In this document: piece by piece, positions 8,311 to 16,472 of the stretch
How the letters are laid out: each line of letters begins with the position of its first letter
How positions within the stretch are numbered: position 1 is the stretch's first letter
NCBI GenBank assembly: GCA_003265685.1
Contig: QJOU01000081.1
Coordinates: 1 to 44,468, forward strand
From: Piscinibacter caeni
Lineage (GTDB): Bacteria; Pseudomonadota; Gammaproteobacteria; Burkholderiales; Burkholderiaceae_C
Direction of reading: 5' to 3'
DNA length: 44,468 nt
Program-made: the position numbers and the translations under genes
Notes under the pieces: generated by a model
The model's database searches: none
Seen by the model: the letters and a program-made list of their open reading frames with translations, nothing else
Told to the model about the DNA's origin: nothing

Positions 8311-9288
8311 ATGCGCAAGCCCTCGATCCCCCGCCGCGCGCTCGCCGCGCTCGCCCTCGCGCTGGCCAGCCCCTGGGCGCTCGCGCAGGCCTGGCCGGCC
8401 AAGCCGGTGACCATCGTCGTGCCCTTCCCGGCCGGCGGCGGCACCGACGCCTTCGCCCGCCCGCTGTTCGCGACCATGACCAAGAACACCGGCAAGCAGT
8501 TCATCATCGACAACAAGGGCGGCGCCGGGGGCACGGTAGGCGCGGGCGTGGCGGCGCGCGCGGCGCCGGACGGCTACACCTTCTTCATGGGCGCCGTGCA
8601 CCATGCGATCGCGCCCTCGATGTACCCGAAGCTCGACTACAACATCGAGACCGACTTCGTGCCGGTGGGCCTGATCTCCAGCGTGCCGCAGGTGATCGTG
8701 GTCAACCCGCAGCGCGTGGCGGCGAACGACCTGCCCGGCCTGCTCGACTTCCTGCGCAAGAACCCGGGCAAGCTGAACTACGGCTCGGCCGGCAACGGCA
8801 CCTCGCACCACCTGGCCGGCGAGCTGTTCAAGCTGCAGACCAAGACCTTCATCACCCACATCCCCTACCGCGGCGCCGGCCCGGCGCTGCAGGACCTGGT
8901 GGCCGGCCAGGTGGACATGATGTTCGACGGCCTCGGCTCCTCGGCCACGCACATCAAGTCCGGCCGCATCAAGGCCATTGCGGTGGCCTCGGAGGCGCGT
9001 GCGCCCGGCTTCCCGAACGTGCCGACGGCCAAGGAAGGCGGCGTGCCGACCTACCAGGTCGCCACCTGGTACGGCCTGTGGGCGCCCAAGGGCACGCCGA
9101 AGGAGATCGTCGAGGCGATGCAGGCCGAGATGAAGAAGGCGCTCACCAGCGACGAGCTGAAGGGCATCTGGACCGGCCTCGGCACCGACACGCCCAACCT
9201 GTACGGCGATGCCTTCGGCAAGTTCGTCTCCAGCGAGGTCAAGCGCTGGCACGAGGTGGTGAAGGCCTCGGGCGCGAAGCTGGATTGA
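8311..9288 (+). CDS. Bug/TctC-family extracytoplasmic solute-binding protein
   Basis: A 325-residue periplasmic binding protein of the tripartite tricarboxylate transporter (TTT) type. Residues 1-25 are a signal peptide ending LAQA. Family motifs follow: WPAKPVTIVVPFPAGGGTD, ENKGGAGG-like DNKGGAGGT, and YKG/YRGAGPALQDLVAGQVD. Its position between the malonyl-CoA decarboxylase and MatB suggests malonate or a related dicarboxylate as ligand. No TctA or TctB membrane subunits occur in the window. As is common for the expanded Bug family in Burkholderiales, it may use a distant transporter or act as a sensor. It begins 35 nt after the decarboxylase with a GGAGA site. Confidence 0.92.
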   Translation: MRKPSIPRRALAALALALASPWALAQAWPAKPVTIVVPFPAGGGTDAFARPLFATMTKNTGKQFIIDNKGGAGGTVGAGVAARAAPDGYTFFMGAVHHAIAPSMYPKLDYNIETDFVPVGLISSVPQVIVVNPQRVAANDLPGLLDFLRKNPGKLNYGSAGNGTSHHLAGELFKLQTKTFITHIPYRGAGPALQDLVAGQVDMMFDGLGSSATHIKSGRIKAIAVASEARAPGFPNVPTAKEGGVPTYQVATWYGLWAPKGTPKEIVEAMQAEMKKALTSDELKGIWTGLGTDTPNLYGDAFGKFVSSEVKRWHEVVKASGAKLD

Positions 9289-10079
9289 TGGCCGGGTCCG
9301 TCACGCTCGCGCCCACCGAGGCGGACGGCGTCGCGACGCTGACACTCGCCCACCCGGGCAAGCTCAACGCGATCGACATCGCGATGTGGCGCGAGCTGCG
9401 CGCGATGTTCGAGCGGCTGCAGGCGTTGTCGCCGGGCGAGGCGCCGCGCGCCGTGATCGTGCGCGGCGCGGACGGCCAGTTCGCCTCGGGCGGGGACATC
9501 GCCGAGTTCGCCGGCTTCCGCTTCGACGCGGCGCGGCTGCGCGACTTCCACGAGCACATCGTCGCGCCGGCGCTGCACGCGATGCTCGACTGCGAGCTGC
9601 CGCTGGTGGCGCAGATCGAGGGCCACTGCCTGGGCGGCGGCTTCGAGATCGCGGCCTGCTGCGACATCCGCGTGTGCGGCGACGGCAGCCGCTTCGGCGC
9701 GCCGATCGCCAGGCTCGGCTTCCCGATGGCGCCGCTCGAGCTGCAGGTGGTGGCGCGCCTGGCCGGCGCCGCGGTGCTGCGCGAGATGCTGCTCGAGGCC
9801 CGCCTGCTCGGCGCCGCGGCGGCGCTGCAGCAGGGCCTGGTGCACGCGGCGGTGCCCGACGACGAAGTGGCCGCGGTCGCGGTGCAGCGTGCGCGCCAGA
9901 TCGCGCAGCTCTCGCCGCAGGCGCTGCGCCTGAACAAGCGCACGTTGCGCCAGCTCGAGCGCGGCGGGCCGGCGCCGGCCGAGCGGCAGGCCCACTACGC
10001 CTACGCCGACAGCGAAGAACACCGGGAAGGCATCGCCGCCTTCCTCGAGAAGAGAACGCCGCGTTTCCAGCGCGGCTAG
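9288..10079 (+). CDS. Crotonase-fold protein in the malonate operon, lacking one catalytic Glu
   Basis: A 263-residue enoyl-CoA hydratase/isomerase superfamily protein. The oxyanion-hole segment GHCLGGGFEIAACCDIRV is intact and keeps the first catalytic-position Glu (E120). Exactly 20 residues later, where hydratases carry their second Glu, it has I140 (FGAPIARLG). Classic hydration is therefore doubtful. Crotonase-fold decarboxylases and some isomerases also lack this residue, so it may act on a malonate-derived CoA ester. The start ATG shares bases with the Bug stop (TGATG), so the two are coupled, and matB follows after 12 nt. The crotonase fold is certain; the reaction is not. Confidence 0.88.
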   Translation: MAGSVTLAPTEADGVATLTLAHPGKLNAIDIAMWRELRAMFERLQALSPGEAPRAVIVRGADGQFASGGDIAEFAGFRFDAARLRDFHEHIVAPALHAMLDCELPLVAQIEGHCLGGGFEIAACCDIRVCGDGSRFGAPIARLGFPMAPLELQVVARLAGAAVLREMLLEARLLGAAAALQQGLVHAAVPDDEVAAVAVQRARQIAQLSPQALRLNKRTLRQLERGGPAPAERQAHYAYADSEEHREGIAAFLEKRTPRFQRG

Positions 10080-10091
10080 AGGGATCCCGTC

Positions 10092-11648
10092 ATGAACGAC
10101 AACCAGAACCTGTTCACGGCGCTGCGCGCCGCCTTCCCGGCCGAGCTCGACACGGTCGCGATCGAGACCGGCGACGGCCCGGGCGCGCCGCTTTGCTACA
10201 CCTGGCGCGACCTCGAGCGTGCCACCGCGATGATCGCCAACCTGCTCGATTCGCTCGAGCTGCCGCGCGACGGCGAACACCCGCCGCGCGTGGCGGTGCA
10301 GACCGAGAAGAGCGTCGAGGCACTGCTGCTCTACCTCGCGGTGCTGCGCGCCGGGTATGTCTACCTGCCGCTGAACACCGCGTACCAGCAGGCGGAGATC
10401 GAGTACTTCGTCGGCAACGCCGAGCCGGCCGTGGTGGTGTGCTCGGGCAAGAACTTCGGCTGGGTGTCGAAGATCGCGTTCAAGGCCGGCACGAAGCATG
10501 TCTTCACGCTCAACGACGACCGCACCGGCTCGCTGCTCGAACGTGCCGCGCTGCAGAGCGACCGGCACGTGCCGGCGCAGCGCAGCGCGTCCGACCTGGC
10601 CGCGATCCTCTACACCAGCGGCACCACCGGGCGCAGCAAGGGCGCGATGCTGACGCACGGCAACCTGCTGTCCAACGCGCTGACGCTGAAGGACTACTGG
10701 GGCTGGACCGACGGCGATGTGCTGCTGCACGTGCTGCCGATCTTCCACGTGCACGGCCTGTTCGTGGCCTCGCACGGCGCGCTGCTGAACGGCAGCAAGA
10801 TGCTCTGGTTCTCGCGGTTCGACCCGAAGGCGGTGACGGCGCGCCTGCCCGAGGCCACCGTCTTCATGGGCGTGCCAACGCTGTACGTGCGGCTGCTCGC
10901 CGAGCCCGGCTTCGGGCACGAGGCGTGCCGCCACATGCGCCTGTTCATCGCCGGCTCGGCGCCGCTGCTGATCGAGACCTTCAACGAGTTCCGCGCGCGC
11001 ACCGGCCACACCATCCTCGAGCGCTACGGCATGAGCGAGACGGTGATGCTGAGCTCCAACCCCTACCGCGCCGAGGACGGCGAGCGCCGCGGCGGCACGG
11101 TCGGCTTCCCGCTGCCGGGCGTGCAGCTGCGCGTCAGCGACAAGCAGGGCCGGCCCTGCCCGGCCGGCGAGATCGGCGGCATCGAGGTCAAGGGGCCGAA
11201 CGTGTTCGCCGGCTACTGGCGCATGCCGGAGAAGACCAAGGAGGAGTTCACCGCCGACGGCTGGTTCAGGACCGGCGACGTCGGCAAGGTCGGCGCGGAC
11301 GGCTACGTGACGATCGTCGGCCGCAGCAAGGACCTGATCATCACCGGCGGCTACAACGTCTACCCGGCCGAGATCGAGGGTTACCTGAACGAGATGGACG
11401 GCGTGGCCGAGAGCGCGGTGATCGGCGTGCCGCACCCGGATTTCGGCGAGGGCGTGGTCGCGGTGGTGGTGCCCAAGCCGGGCGCGGCGCCCGAGCCGGC
11501 CGCGCTGATCGGCGCGCTGAAGGGCAGGATCGCCAACTTCAAGGTGCCCAAGCACCTGTTCGTCGAGGCCACGCTGCCGCGCAACACGATGGGCAAGGTG
11601 CAGAAGAACCTGCTGCGCGAGCAGCACAAGGGCCTGTTCGGTGCCTGA
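10092..11648 (+). CDS. matB: Malonyl-CoA synthetase (AMP-forming)
   Basis: A 518-residue acyl-CoA synthetase of the ANL superfamily. The P-loop-like signature YTSGTTGRSKG begins at residue 174. Further core motifs are ERYGMSET, the GWFRTGDVG hinge region and the C-terminal NTMGK with the adenylation Lys at about K502. Length and the adjacent malonyl-CoA decarboxylase identify it as MatB. It makes malonyl-CoA from malonate, ATP and CoA, and MatA then decarboxylates the product. A GAGGGA site precedes the ATG. Substrate specificity is inferred from the operon; a close alternative would be another short-chain dicarboxylate synthetase. Confidence 0.92.
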   Translation: MNDNQNLFTALRAAFPAELDTVAIETGDGPGAPLCYTWRDLERATAMIANLLDSLELPRDGEHPPRVAVQTEKSVEALLLYLAVLRAGYVYLPLNTAYQQAEIEYFVGNAEPAVVVCSGKNFGWVSKIAFKAGTKHVFTLNDDRTGSLLERAALQSDRHVPAQRSASDLAAILYTSGTTGRSKGAMLTHGNLLSNALTLKDYWGWTDGDVLLHVLPIFHVHGLFVASHGALLNGSKMLWFSRFDPKAVTARLPEATVFMGVPTLYVRLLAEPGFGHEACRHMRLFIAGSAPLLIETFNEFRARTGHTILERYGMSETVMLSSNPYRAEDGERRGGTVGFPLPGVQLRVSDKQGRPCPAGEIGGIEVKGPNVFAGYWRMPEKTKEEFTADGWFRTGDVGKVGADGYVTIVGRSKDLIITGGYNVYPAEIEGYLNEMDGVAESAVIGVPHPDFGEGVVAVVVPKPGAAPEPAALIGALKGRIANFKVPKHLFVEATLPRNTMGKVQKNLLREQHKGLFGA

Positions 11649-11895
11649 GCTGCCGCCGGCCGGCGACACCCGCTGCCCGCGCTGCGGCGGCGCGTTCCAC
11701 TGCGGCGCGAACGACCCCGGCCCCTGCGCCTGCACGACGCTGAAGCTCGACGCGGCGACGCTGGCGGGCCTGGCCGCGCAGTACCGCGGCTGCCTGTGCC
11801 TGCGCTGCCTGGGTGAACTGGCCGGCGCGCCGGAGCGCGGCCGCGCGCTCGGGCATGCCGGGTCCTCTCACACGACTTCGCGTTCAATCGCTTAG
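11641..11895 (+). CDS. Small cysteine-rich CWC-type protein
   Basis: An 84-residue protein starting at a GTG that overlaps the matB stop by 8 nt. It has paired cysteines in CPRCGG, HCGAN, PCACT and CLCLRCL, the pattern of the small cysteine-rich CWC family, probably a metal-binding (zinc) knuckle. Its function is not known to me. The family often lies next to acyl-CoA genes in Burkholderiales. The C-terminus after about residue 70 (GHAGSSHTTSRS) looks foreign. It is encoded by a stretch (11851-11873) that resembles the terminal repeat of the element at 36298-36564, so the tail may have been altered by a repeat insertion. Confidence 0.75.
   Translation: MPELPPAGDTRCPRCGGAFHCGANDPGPCACTTLKLDAATLAGLAAQYRGCLCLRCLGELAGAPERGRALGHAGSSHTTSRSIA
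11851..11873. repeat. Terminal-repeat-like sequence within the CWC gene end
   Basis: This stretch matches the right terminal repeat of the element at 36298-36564 at 21 of 23 positions by eye (shared parts GGGCATGC, GGGT and CTCTCACAC). It encodes the last residues of the CWC protein. No partner repeat was found nearby, so it may be a remnant or a preferred target sequence. Confidence 0.6.
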
Positions 11896-11959
11896 ATCGT
11901 GCGGCGCTTGCCGGCCCGGGTCTGCCGGTCGTGACTGTCCGCTTGCGTCATGCCGAGCG

Positions 11960-12199
11960 GGTCGCAACAGGCGGCACCTGCCAGTCGCTCATGCGGTGGC
12001 GGTCGGTGCTGCGCACCGACTTCGCTGCGATGCTCGTCACCGGGGTCGCGGCGCCGAACTCGCTGCGCTCACTACCGTTCGCTGCGCTCGGCCAGCGGCG
12101 CCGAGTCAGATCACGAAGCGCGCTGCGCGCGCCGACCCCGGTGCCTGCGCTTCTCGCCGCCCCCGAAATCGCGCCCGGCAGGTGCCGCCTGCCGCGACC
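11960..12199. repeat. Nested inverted repeat, hairpin 1 of the convergent gap
   Basis: The outer arms 11960-11982 and 12177-12199 are complementary at 21 of 23 positions. Inner arms 12038-12048 and 12133-12143 are perfectly complementary over 11 bp (CACCGGGGTCG). Between them lies a 39-nt segment (12053-12091) that is complementary to a segment inside the neighbouring hairpin. The gap 11896-12580 (685 nt) has no convincing gene; the open frames there are GC-driven and lack start signals. Confidence 0.8.
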
Positions 12200-12239
12200 A
12201 GTGACTATCGTGGTTCGTGGGGAACCTCGGTGGCTCCGG

Positions 12240-12478
12240 CCGAGCCGTGCCCGGGCGGGTGGCGGCGCGCGTGGCGGGCGCCGAGGAACGCAGGGCGTGC
12301 GGCCCGCGCGCGTGAGCGCGCCATGTGGACTGACTTGCCGCCGCGTGTCCGAGCGCAGCGAACGCGAGTGAGCGCAGCGAGTTCGGCGGCGGGCCGCAGG
12401 ACCGAGTACCGGAGGGGAGTCGCCGCCGCGCGGCGACCGCCCGCGTCGCGCGCCGCCACCCGCCCGGGCACGGCTCGG
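12240..12478. repeat. Nested inverted repeat, hairpin 2 of the convergent gap
   Basis: The outer arms 12240-12280 and 12438-12478 are complementary at 39 of 41 positions. Inner arms 12299-12308 and 12389-12398 are perfectly complementary over 10 bp. The interior segment 12349-12387 is the inverted copy of 12053-12091 in hairpin 1 (37 of 39). The structure lies between the 3' ends of the malonate operon and the hybrid kinase gene, so it could also serve as a bidirectional transcription barrier. Confidence 0.82.
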
Positions 12479-12580
12479 CTCGCTCCAATCGACGCACCGA
12501 GAGAACTTTGAAGGGCAGCTCGGAGCGGATTGCTGCGGGCAAGATCCATGCGATCGAAAGCAGACCCGTATCACACTCTC

Positions 12581-15500
12581 TCAGGCTGACTCGAGGTCCG
12601 GCGTCAGGCGCGCCAGGCCCTCCAGCACCGGGCCGAGCTGCTGCTGCACCGCGTCGCGCAGCCGGTCGAGCTCGGCCGGCGACGCGCCGTGCTCGCAGCC
12701 GGCCTCGAGTGCCGCGGCGGCGCGCTGCAGTGCCGCCATGCCGAGCGTGCCGGAGACGCTCTTCAGGTCGTGCGCCAGCCGCGTGCAGGCCGCGCCGTCG
12801 CCGGCCGCGCGGGCGGCCGCCAGGCGCGCGGTGAACTCGCGCTCGCGCTCGTGGAACATGCGCAGCAGCCGCCGGTACAGCGCCTCGTTGCCCATCACAC
12901 CGGCCAGGCCGGCACGCGGGTCCAGCCCGGGCACGCCGGACAGTTCGCCGTCCGCGCCCGGGCCGGCGGCCGGCCGCACCCAGCGCGACAGCGTCGCGAA
13001 CAGCTCGTCGACGCGGATCGGCTTGGCCACGTGGTCGTTCATGCCGGCCTCGAGCACCCGTTCGCGGTCGCCGGCCATCGCGTTGGCGGTCATCGCGATC
13101 ACCGGCATGTCCTGCAGGCCCGGCCACCGGCGCAGCGCACGCGTCGCTTCGTAACCATCCATCACCGGCATCTGGCAGTCCATCAGCACGGCGTCGAAAC
13201 GCTCGTGCTCGAGCCGGTCGAGCGCGGCGCGTCCGTCGCCGGCGACCGTCACCTCGATGCCGGCGCGGCGCAGCAGGTCGCAGGCCAGCTCCTGGTTGAT
13301 CTCGTTGTCCTCGACCAGCAGCACGCGCGTGCCGGCCAGGCCGGACTGGCGCGCCAGCAGCAGGTCGTGGCGCAGCTCGTCGCGCCGGGCCGAGAGCGCC
13401 GGGCGGCCGAGCGCGGCCGCGCAGGCATCGAGCAGCGCCGACGCGGTGACCGGCTTGGCCAGCAGGCCGGCCACCGGCAGGTGGCGCTCGTCCAGGCGCC
13501 GCTGCGCCTCGTGGCGGTTGAAGGCGGTGACCATCAGCACCGTCGGGCTGGCGTGGCGCAGCGCGGTGTGGCCGAGCTGGTCGAGCAGCTCGATGCCGTC
13601 GGTGCCCGGCATCTTCCAGTCCAGCAGCAGCAGGCGGTAGGGCGCGTCGTCCGCGTCGGCGCGGCGCAGCGCCTGCAGCGCGGCCGAGGCATCGCCGACC
13701 GCCTCCGGCTGCAGGCCCAGCGAGCGGCACATCGCCGTCATCAGCTCGCGGGCCAGCGGGTGGTCGTCGACGATCAGCAGGCGCGCCCCGCGCAGCTCGC
13801 CGGGCGCCGCCGGTGCGGCGTCGGCGGCAGCGGGCTGCAGGCCGAAGCGGGCGCTGAAGTGGAACACGCTGCCGCTGCCCGGGGCGCTGTCCACGCCGAT
13901 CTCGCCGTCCATCAGCGCCACCAGGTGGCGGCAGATCGCCAGCCCGAGGCCGGTGCCGCCGTAGCGCCGGCTGGTCGAGGCGTCGGCCTGGCTGAAGGGC
14001 TGGAACAGGCGCTCGCGCTGCGCGGCGTCGATGCCGATGCCGGAGTCGCGCACCTCGAAGCGCAGCCGCACGGCATCGGCCTCGCGCGAGAGCAGCCGCA
14101 CCGCCACCGTCACCTCGCCCTGGGCGGTGAACTTGACGGCGTTGTTGCCCAGGTTCAGCAGCACCTGGCCGAGCCGCGACGGGTCACCGACCAGTGCCGT
14201 CGGCAGGTCGGGCGGCAGGTCGAACAGCAGCTCCAGGCCCTTCTCGTCGGCGCGCATGCCCACCAGGTGGGCGAACTGGTCCAGCACGTCGCCGAGCCGG
14301 AACGGAATGTGCTCCATGTCGAGCCGGCCGGCCTCGATCTTGGAGAAGTCGAGGATGTCGTTGATGACCACCAGCAGCGATTCGGCGGCGCGGTGCACCT
14401 TCTCGACATAGTTGCGCTGCTTCGCGTCCAGCCCGCTCTGCAGCGCCAGCCACGACATGCCGATGATCGCGTTCATCGGCGTGCGGATCTCGTGGCTCAT
14501 GTTGGCGAGGAATTCGCCCTTGGCGTGGTTGGCCGCCTCGGCCGCCTGGCGCGCCCCGGCCAGCTCCTCGGTGCGTTGCTGCACGCGGCGCTCCAGGTCG
14601 GCGGCCAGCGCGCGCACTTCCTCCTCGGTGCGCCGGCGCTCGGTGGTGTCGGCGAATACCGCCACCGCCCCGCTCACCGCGCCCGCCGCGTCGCGCAGCG
14701 GCCGCGCGGTGGCGGTCAGCCAGAGCCCCTGGTCCGGGCCCTCGCCGGCGCGACGCATGTACAGGTCCTGCTTGTCGACGTCCTCGCCGCGCAGGGCACG
14801 CGCCAGCGGCAGCTCCTCCAGCGGGCAGGGCGTGACGCGGTCCACCCGGTAGAGCGTGAAACGCTCGCGCCAGTTGCCCTTCGGCCCGGTGCTCATGCCG
14901 CGGCCGGCGATGACCTCGGCGGCCGGGTTGGCGAGCACGAGGTCGGCGCGGCGGTCGACCACCAGCACCGAGTCGCCGATGCCGTCGAGCACCTCGCGCA
15001 GGATGACGGTCTGGCGCTGCAGCTCGGCGCGCGAGCGGCGCAGGCGCAGCACGAACACCGTCGCGCCGGCCAGCAGCAGCGCGCCGCCGACCAGCAGCGT
15101 GACCTGCCAGCGCTGCTGCAGCGTGCGCCGCTCGATCTCGGCGGCCTGCTGCTCGCTGCGGCGCGTCAGCTCGGCCAGCTCGCGCTGGCGCGCCTCGCTG
15201 CGGATGCGCGCGGCCAGCTCGAACACCCGCGCGCCGGCCCGCTCGCGCGCCAGGCGGGCGTTCGACTCGGCCGCCTCCAGCGACAGTTCGTAGGCGCGCC
15301 GGTGGTCCCCCTCGGCGGCCGCCACCGCGGCCATGCGCTGCGCGCTCTCGCTGCGGTAGACCGGCAGGTCGATCGTGCGTGCGAGCTGGTAGGCCTGCTC
15401 GGCGCGCGCCCGCGCCTCGGCGAGGTCGCCCAGGCGCTGGGCCACTTCGCTCTGCTCCTTGAGCACGAACCAGCGGCCGATCGGGTTCGGGTGGCGCTCG

Positions 15501-16405
15501 TAGATCGCGGCGGCGCGCTGCAGCTCGGCCTGGGCGGCCTTCAGGTCGCCCTGCAGGCGCAGCTCGAAGGCCAGCGCGAATCGGCTGAGCGCCACCGCGG
15601 TCGGGATGCCGGCCGCCTCGTTGAGGTCGATCGCCTCGCGGTACAGCCGCAGCGCGAGCGGCTTGTCGCCCTGCTTGCTGGCGACGCCGGCCAGGCCGCT
15701 GATCGCCAGCGCCTCGTTGAGCCGCGACCGCCCGGCCACCGCCTGCCTGCGCATCTGCTCGAACTGCTCGCGCGCCTCGGGCAGGCGGTCGCCCAGGTCG
15801 TAGGCCATCGCCAGGCCGCGGTGCGCGTGGGCCAGCGCGATCGGGTCGCCGCTGGAGCGCGCGATCTCCATCGCCTGCAGCGCGACGTTGAGCGAGTCGT
15901 CCAGCAGGTTGGCACGCCGGTAGGTCATCGAGGTGCGCAGCAGCGCCTCGCCCAGCAGGTCGACCCGGTCGGTGCCTTCCAGTGCCGCGAGCGTGCGCGT
16001 CATGATGTCCTGCAGCCGGCCCAGGCGGCCCTGGTTCACGTCGTTCATCGCGATGTTCAGGCCGGCCTCGGCCAGGCCGAGCCGATCGCCGGCCTGCTCG
16101 GCCAGCTCGAAGGCCTGCTGCGCATGCTCGGCCGAGCGCTCGGTCTGCGCCAGGTAGCCCTCGACCCGCGCCTGCAGGTTGAGCAGACGCACGCGGTCAG
16201 CGGGCGGCGCATCGGCCGGCAGGCTGCGCTCGAGCTCGACGGCGCGCGCAAGAGCGGCGGGGGCATCGTTCTCGGCCAGCTGGCGCGCCTCGTCCACCGC
16301 GCGGCGCCAGGCGGCCGGATCCTGCGCCGCGAAGGCTGCCGCGCCCAGGCCGAGCAGCAACCCGGCCAGCCACAGGCGCAGCAGCAATCGGCGGCATCCG
16401 CTCAT
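12581..16405 (-). CDS. Hybrid sensor histidine kinase: TPR sensor, PAS, HisKA, HATPase, two receivers, Hpt
   Basis: A 1274-residue membrane kinase. A signal anchor (about 1-30) is followed by a long, probably periplasmic TPR-like helical region (about 35-370), a charged coiled coil and one TM segment (about 432-455, [17 protein letters not shown]). A PAS domain (about 470-600) follows. The HisKA H-box [10 protein letters not shown] carries H638, and the HATPase has DSGIGID and GGTGLGLAI. Receiver 1 has phosphoacceptor D929 (LLDWKMPG), receiver 2 has D1076 ([11 protein letters not shown]), and the Hpt domain has H1212 ([10 protein letters not shown]). All phosphorelay residues are present. The start at 16405 was chosen over the frame start at 16486 because it begins the hydrophobic anchor. 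No output regulator is adjacent; the nearest gene is the TonB receptor, 67 nt upstream. Confidence 0.93.
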   Translation of the reverse strand: MSGCRRLLLRLWLAGLLLGLGAAAFAAQDPAAWRRAVDEARQLAENDAPAALARAVELERSLPADAPPADRVRLLNLQARVEGYLAQTERSAEHAQQAFELAEQAGDRLGLAEAGLNIAMNDVNQGRLGRLQDIMTRTLAALEGTDRVDLLGEALLRTSMTYRRANLLDDSLNVALQAMEIARSSGDPIALAHAHRGLAMAYDLGDRLPEAREQFEQMRRQAVAGRSRLNEALAISGLAGVASKQGDKPLALRLYREAIDLNEAAGIPTAVALSRFALAFELRLQGDLKAAQAELQRAAAIYERHPNPIGRWFVLKEQSEVAQRLGDLAEARARAEQAYQLARTIDLPVYRSESAQRMAAVAAAEGDHRRAYELSLEAAESNARLARERAGARVFELAARIRSEARQRELAELTRRSEQQAAEIERRTLQQRWQVTLLVGGALLLAGATVFVLRLRRSRAELQRQTVILREVLDGIGDSVLVVDRRADLVLANPAAEVIAGRGMSTGPKGNWRERFTLYRVDRVTPCPLEELPLARALRGEDVDKQDLYMRRAGEGPDQGLWLTATARPLRDAAGAVSGAVAVFADTTERRRTEEEVRALAADLERRVQQRTEELAGARQAAEAANHAKGEFLANMSHEIRTPMNAIIGMSWLALQSGLDAKQRNYVEKVHRAAESLLVVINDILDFSKIEAGRLDMEHIPFRLGDVLDQFAHLVGMRADEKGLELLFDLPPDLPTALVGDPSRLGQVLLNLGNNAVKFTAQGEVTVAVRLLSREADAVRLRFEVRDSGIGIDAAQRERLFQPFSQADASTSRRYGGTGLGLAICRHLVALMDGEIGVDSAPGSGSVFHFSARFGLQPAAADAAPAAPGELRGARLLIVDDHPLARELMTAMCRSLGLQPEAVGDASAALQALRRADADDAPYRLLLLDWKMPGTDGIELLDQLGHTALRHASPTVLMVTAFNRHEAQRRLDERHLPVAGLLAKPVTASALLDACAAALGRPALSARRDELRHDLLLARQSGLAGTRVLLVEDNEINQELACDLLRRAGIEVTVAGDGRAALDRLEHERFDAVLMDCQMPVMDGYEATRALRRWPGLQDMPVIAMTANAMAGDRERVLEAGMNDHVAKPIRVDELFATLSRWVRPAAGPGADGELSGVPGLDPRAGLAGVMGNEALYRRLLRMFHEREREFTARLAAARAAGDGAACTRLAHDLKSVSGTLGMAALQRAAAALEAGCEHGASPAELDRLRDAVQQQLGPVLEGLARLTPDLESA

Positions 16406-16472
16406 GAGGCCCACTGTAGTGCGACGCTGCCCTGCGCCACGGTGGCGGATTCCCGGGGCACTGCAGAACAGT

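Noticed and set aside
9051-11735. An 894-codon open frame on the minus strand opposite the Bug, crotonase and matB genes
   Set aside because: Low-complexity antisense composition and it spans three well-supported genes on the other strand.
11960-12478. Possible CRISPR array in the repeat-rich gap
   Set aside because: The repeats are inverted and nested, not short direct repeats with regular unique spacers, and no cas genes are present.
11896-12580. Several open frames of 80-230 codons in the convergent gap
   Set aside because: They arise from GC-rich inverted repeats, overlap each other on both strands, and have no ribosome-binding site or recognisable protein character.
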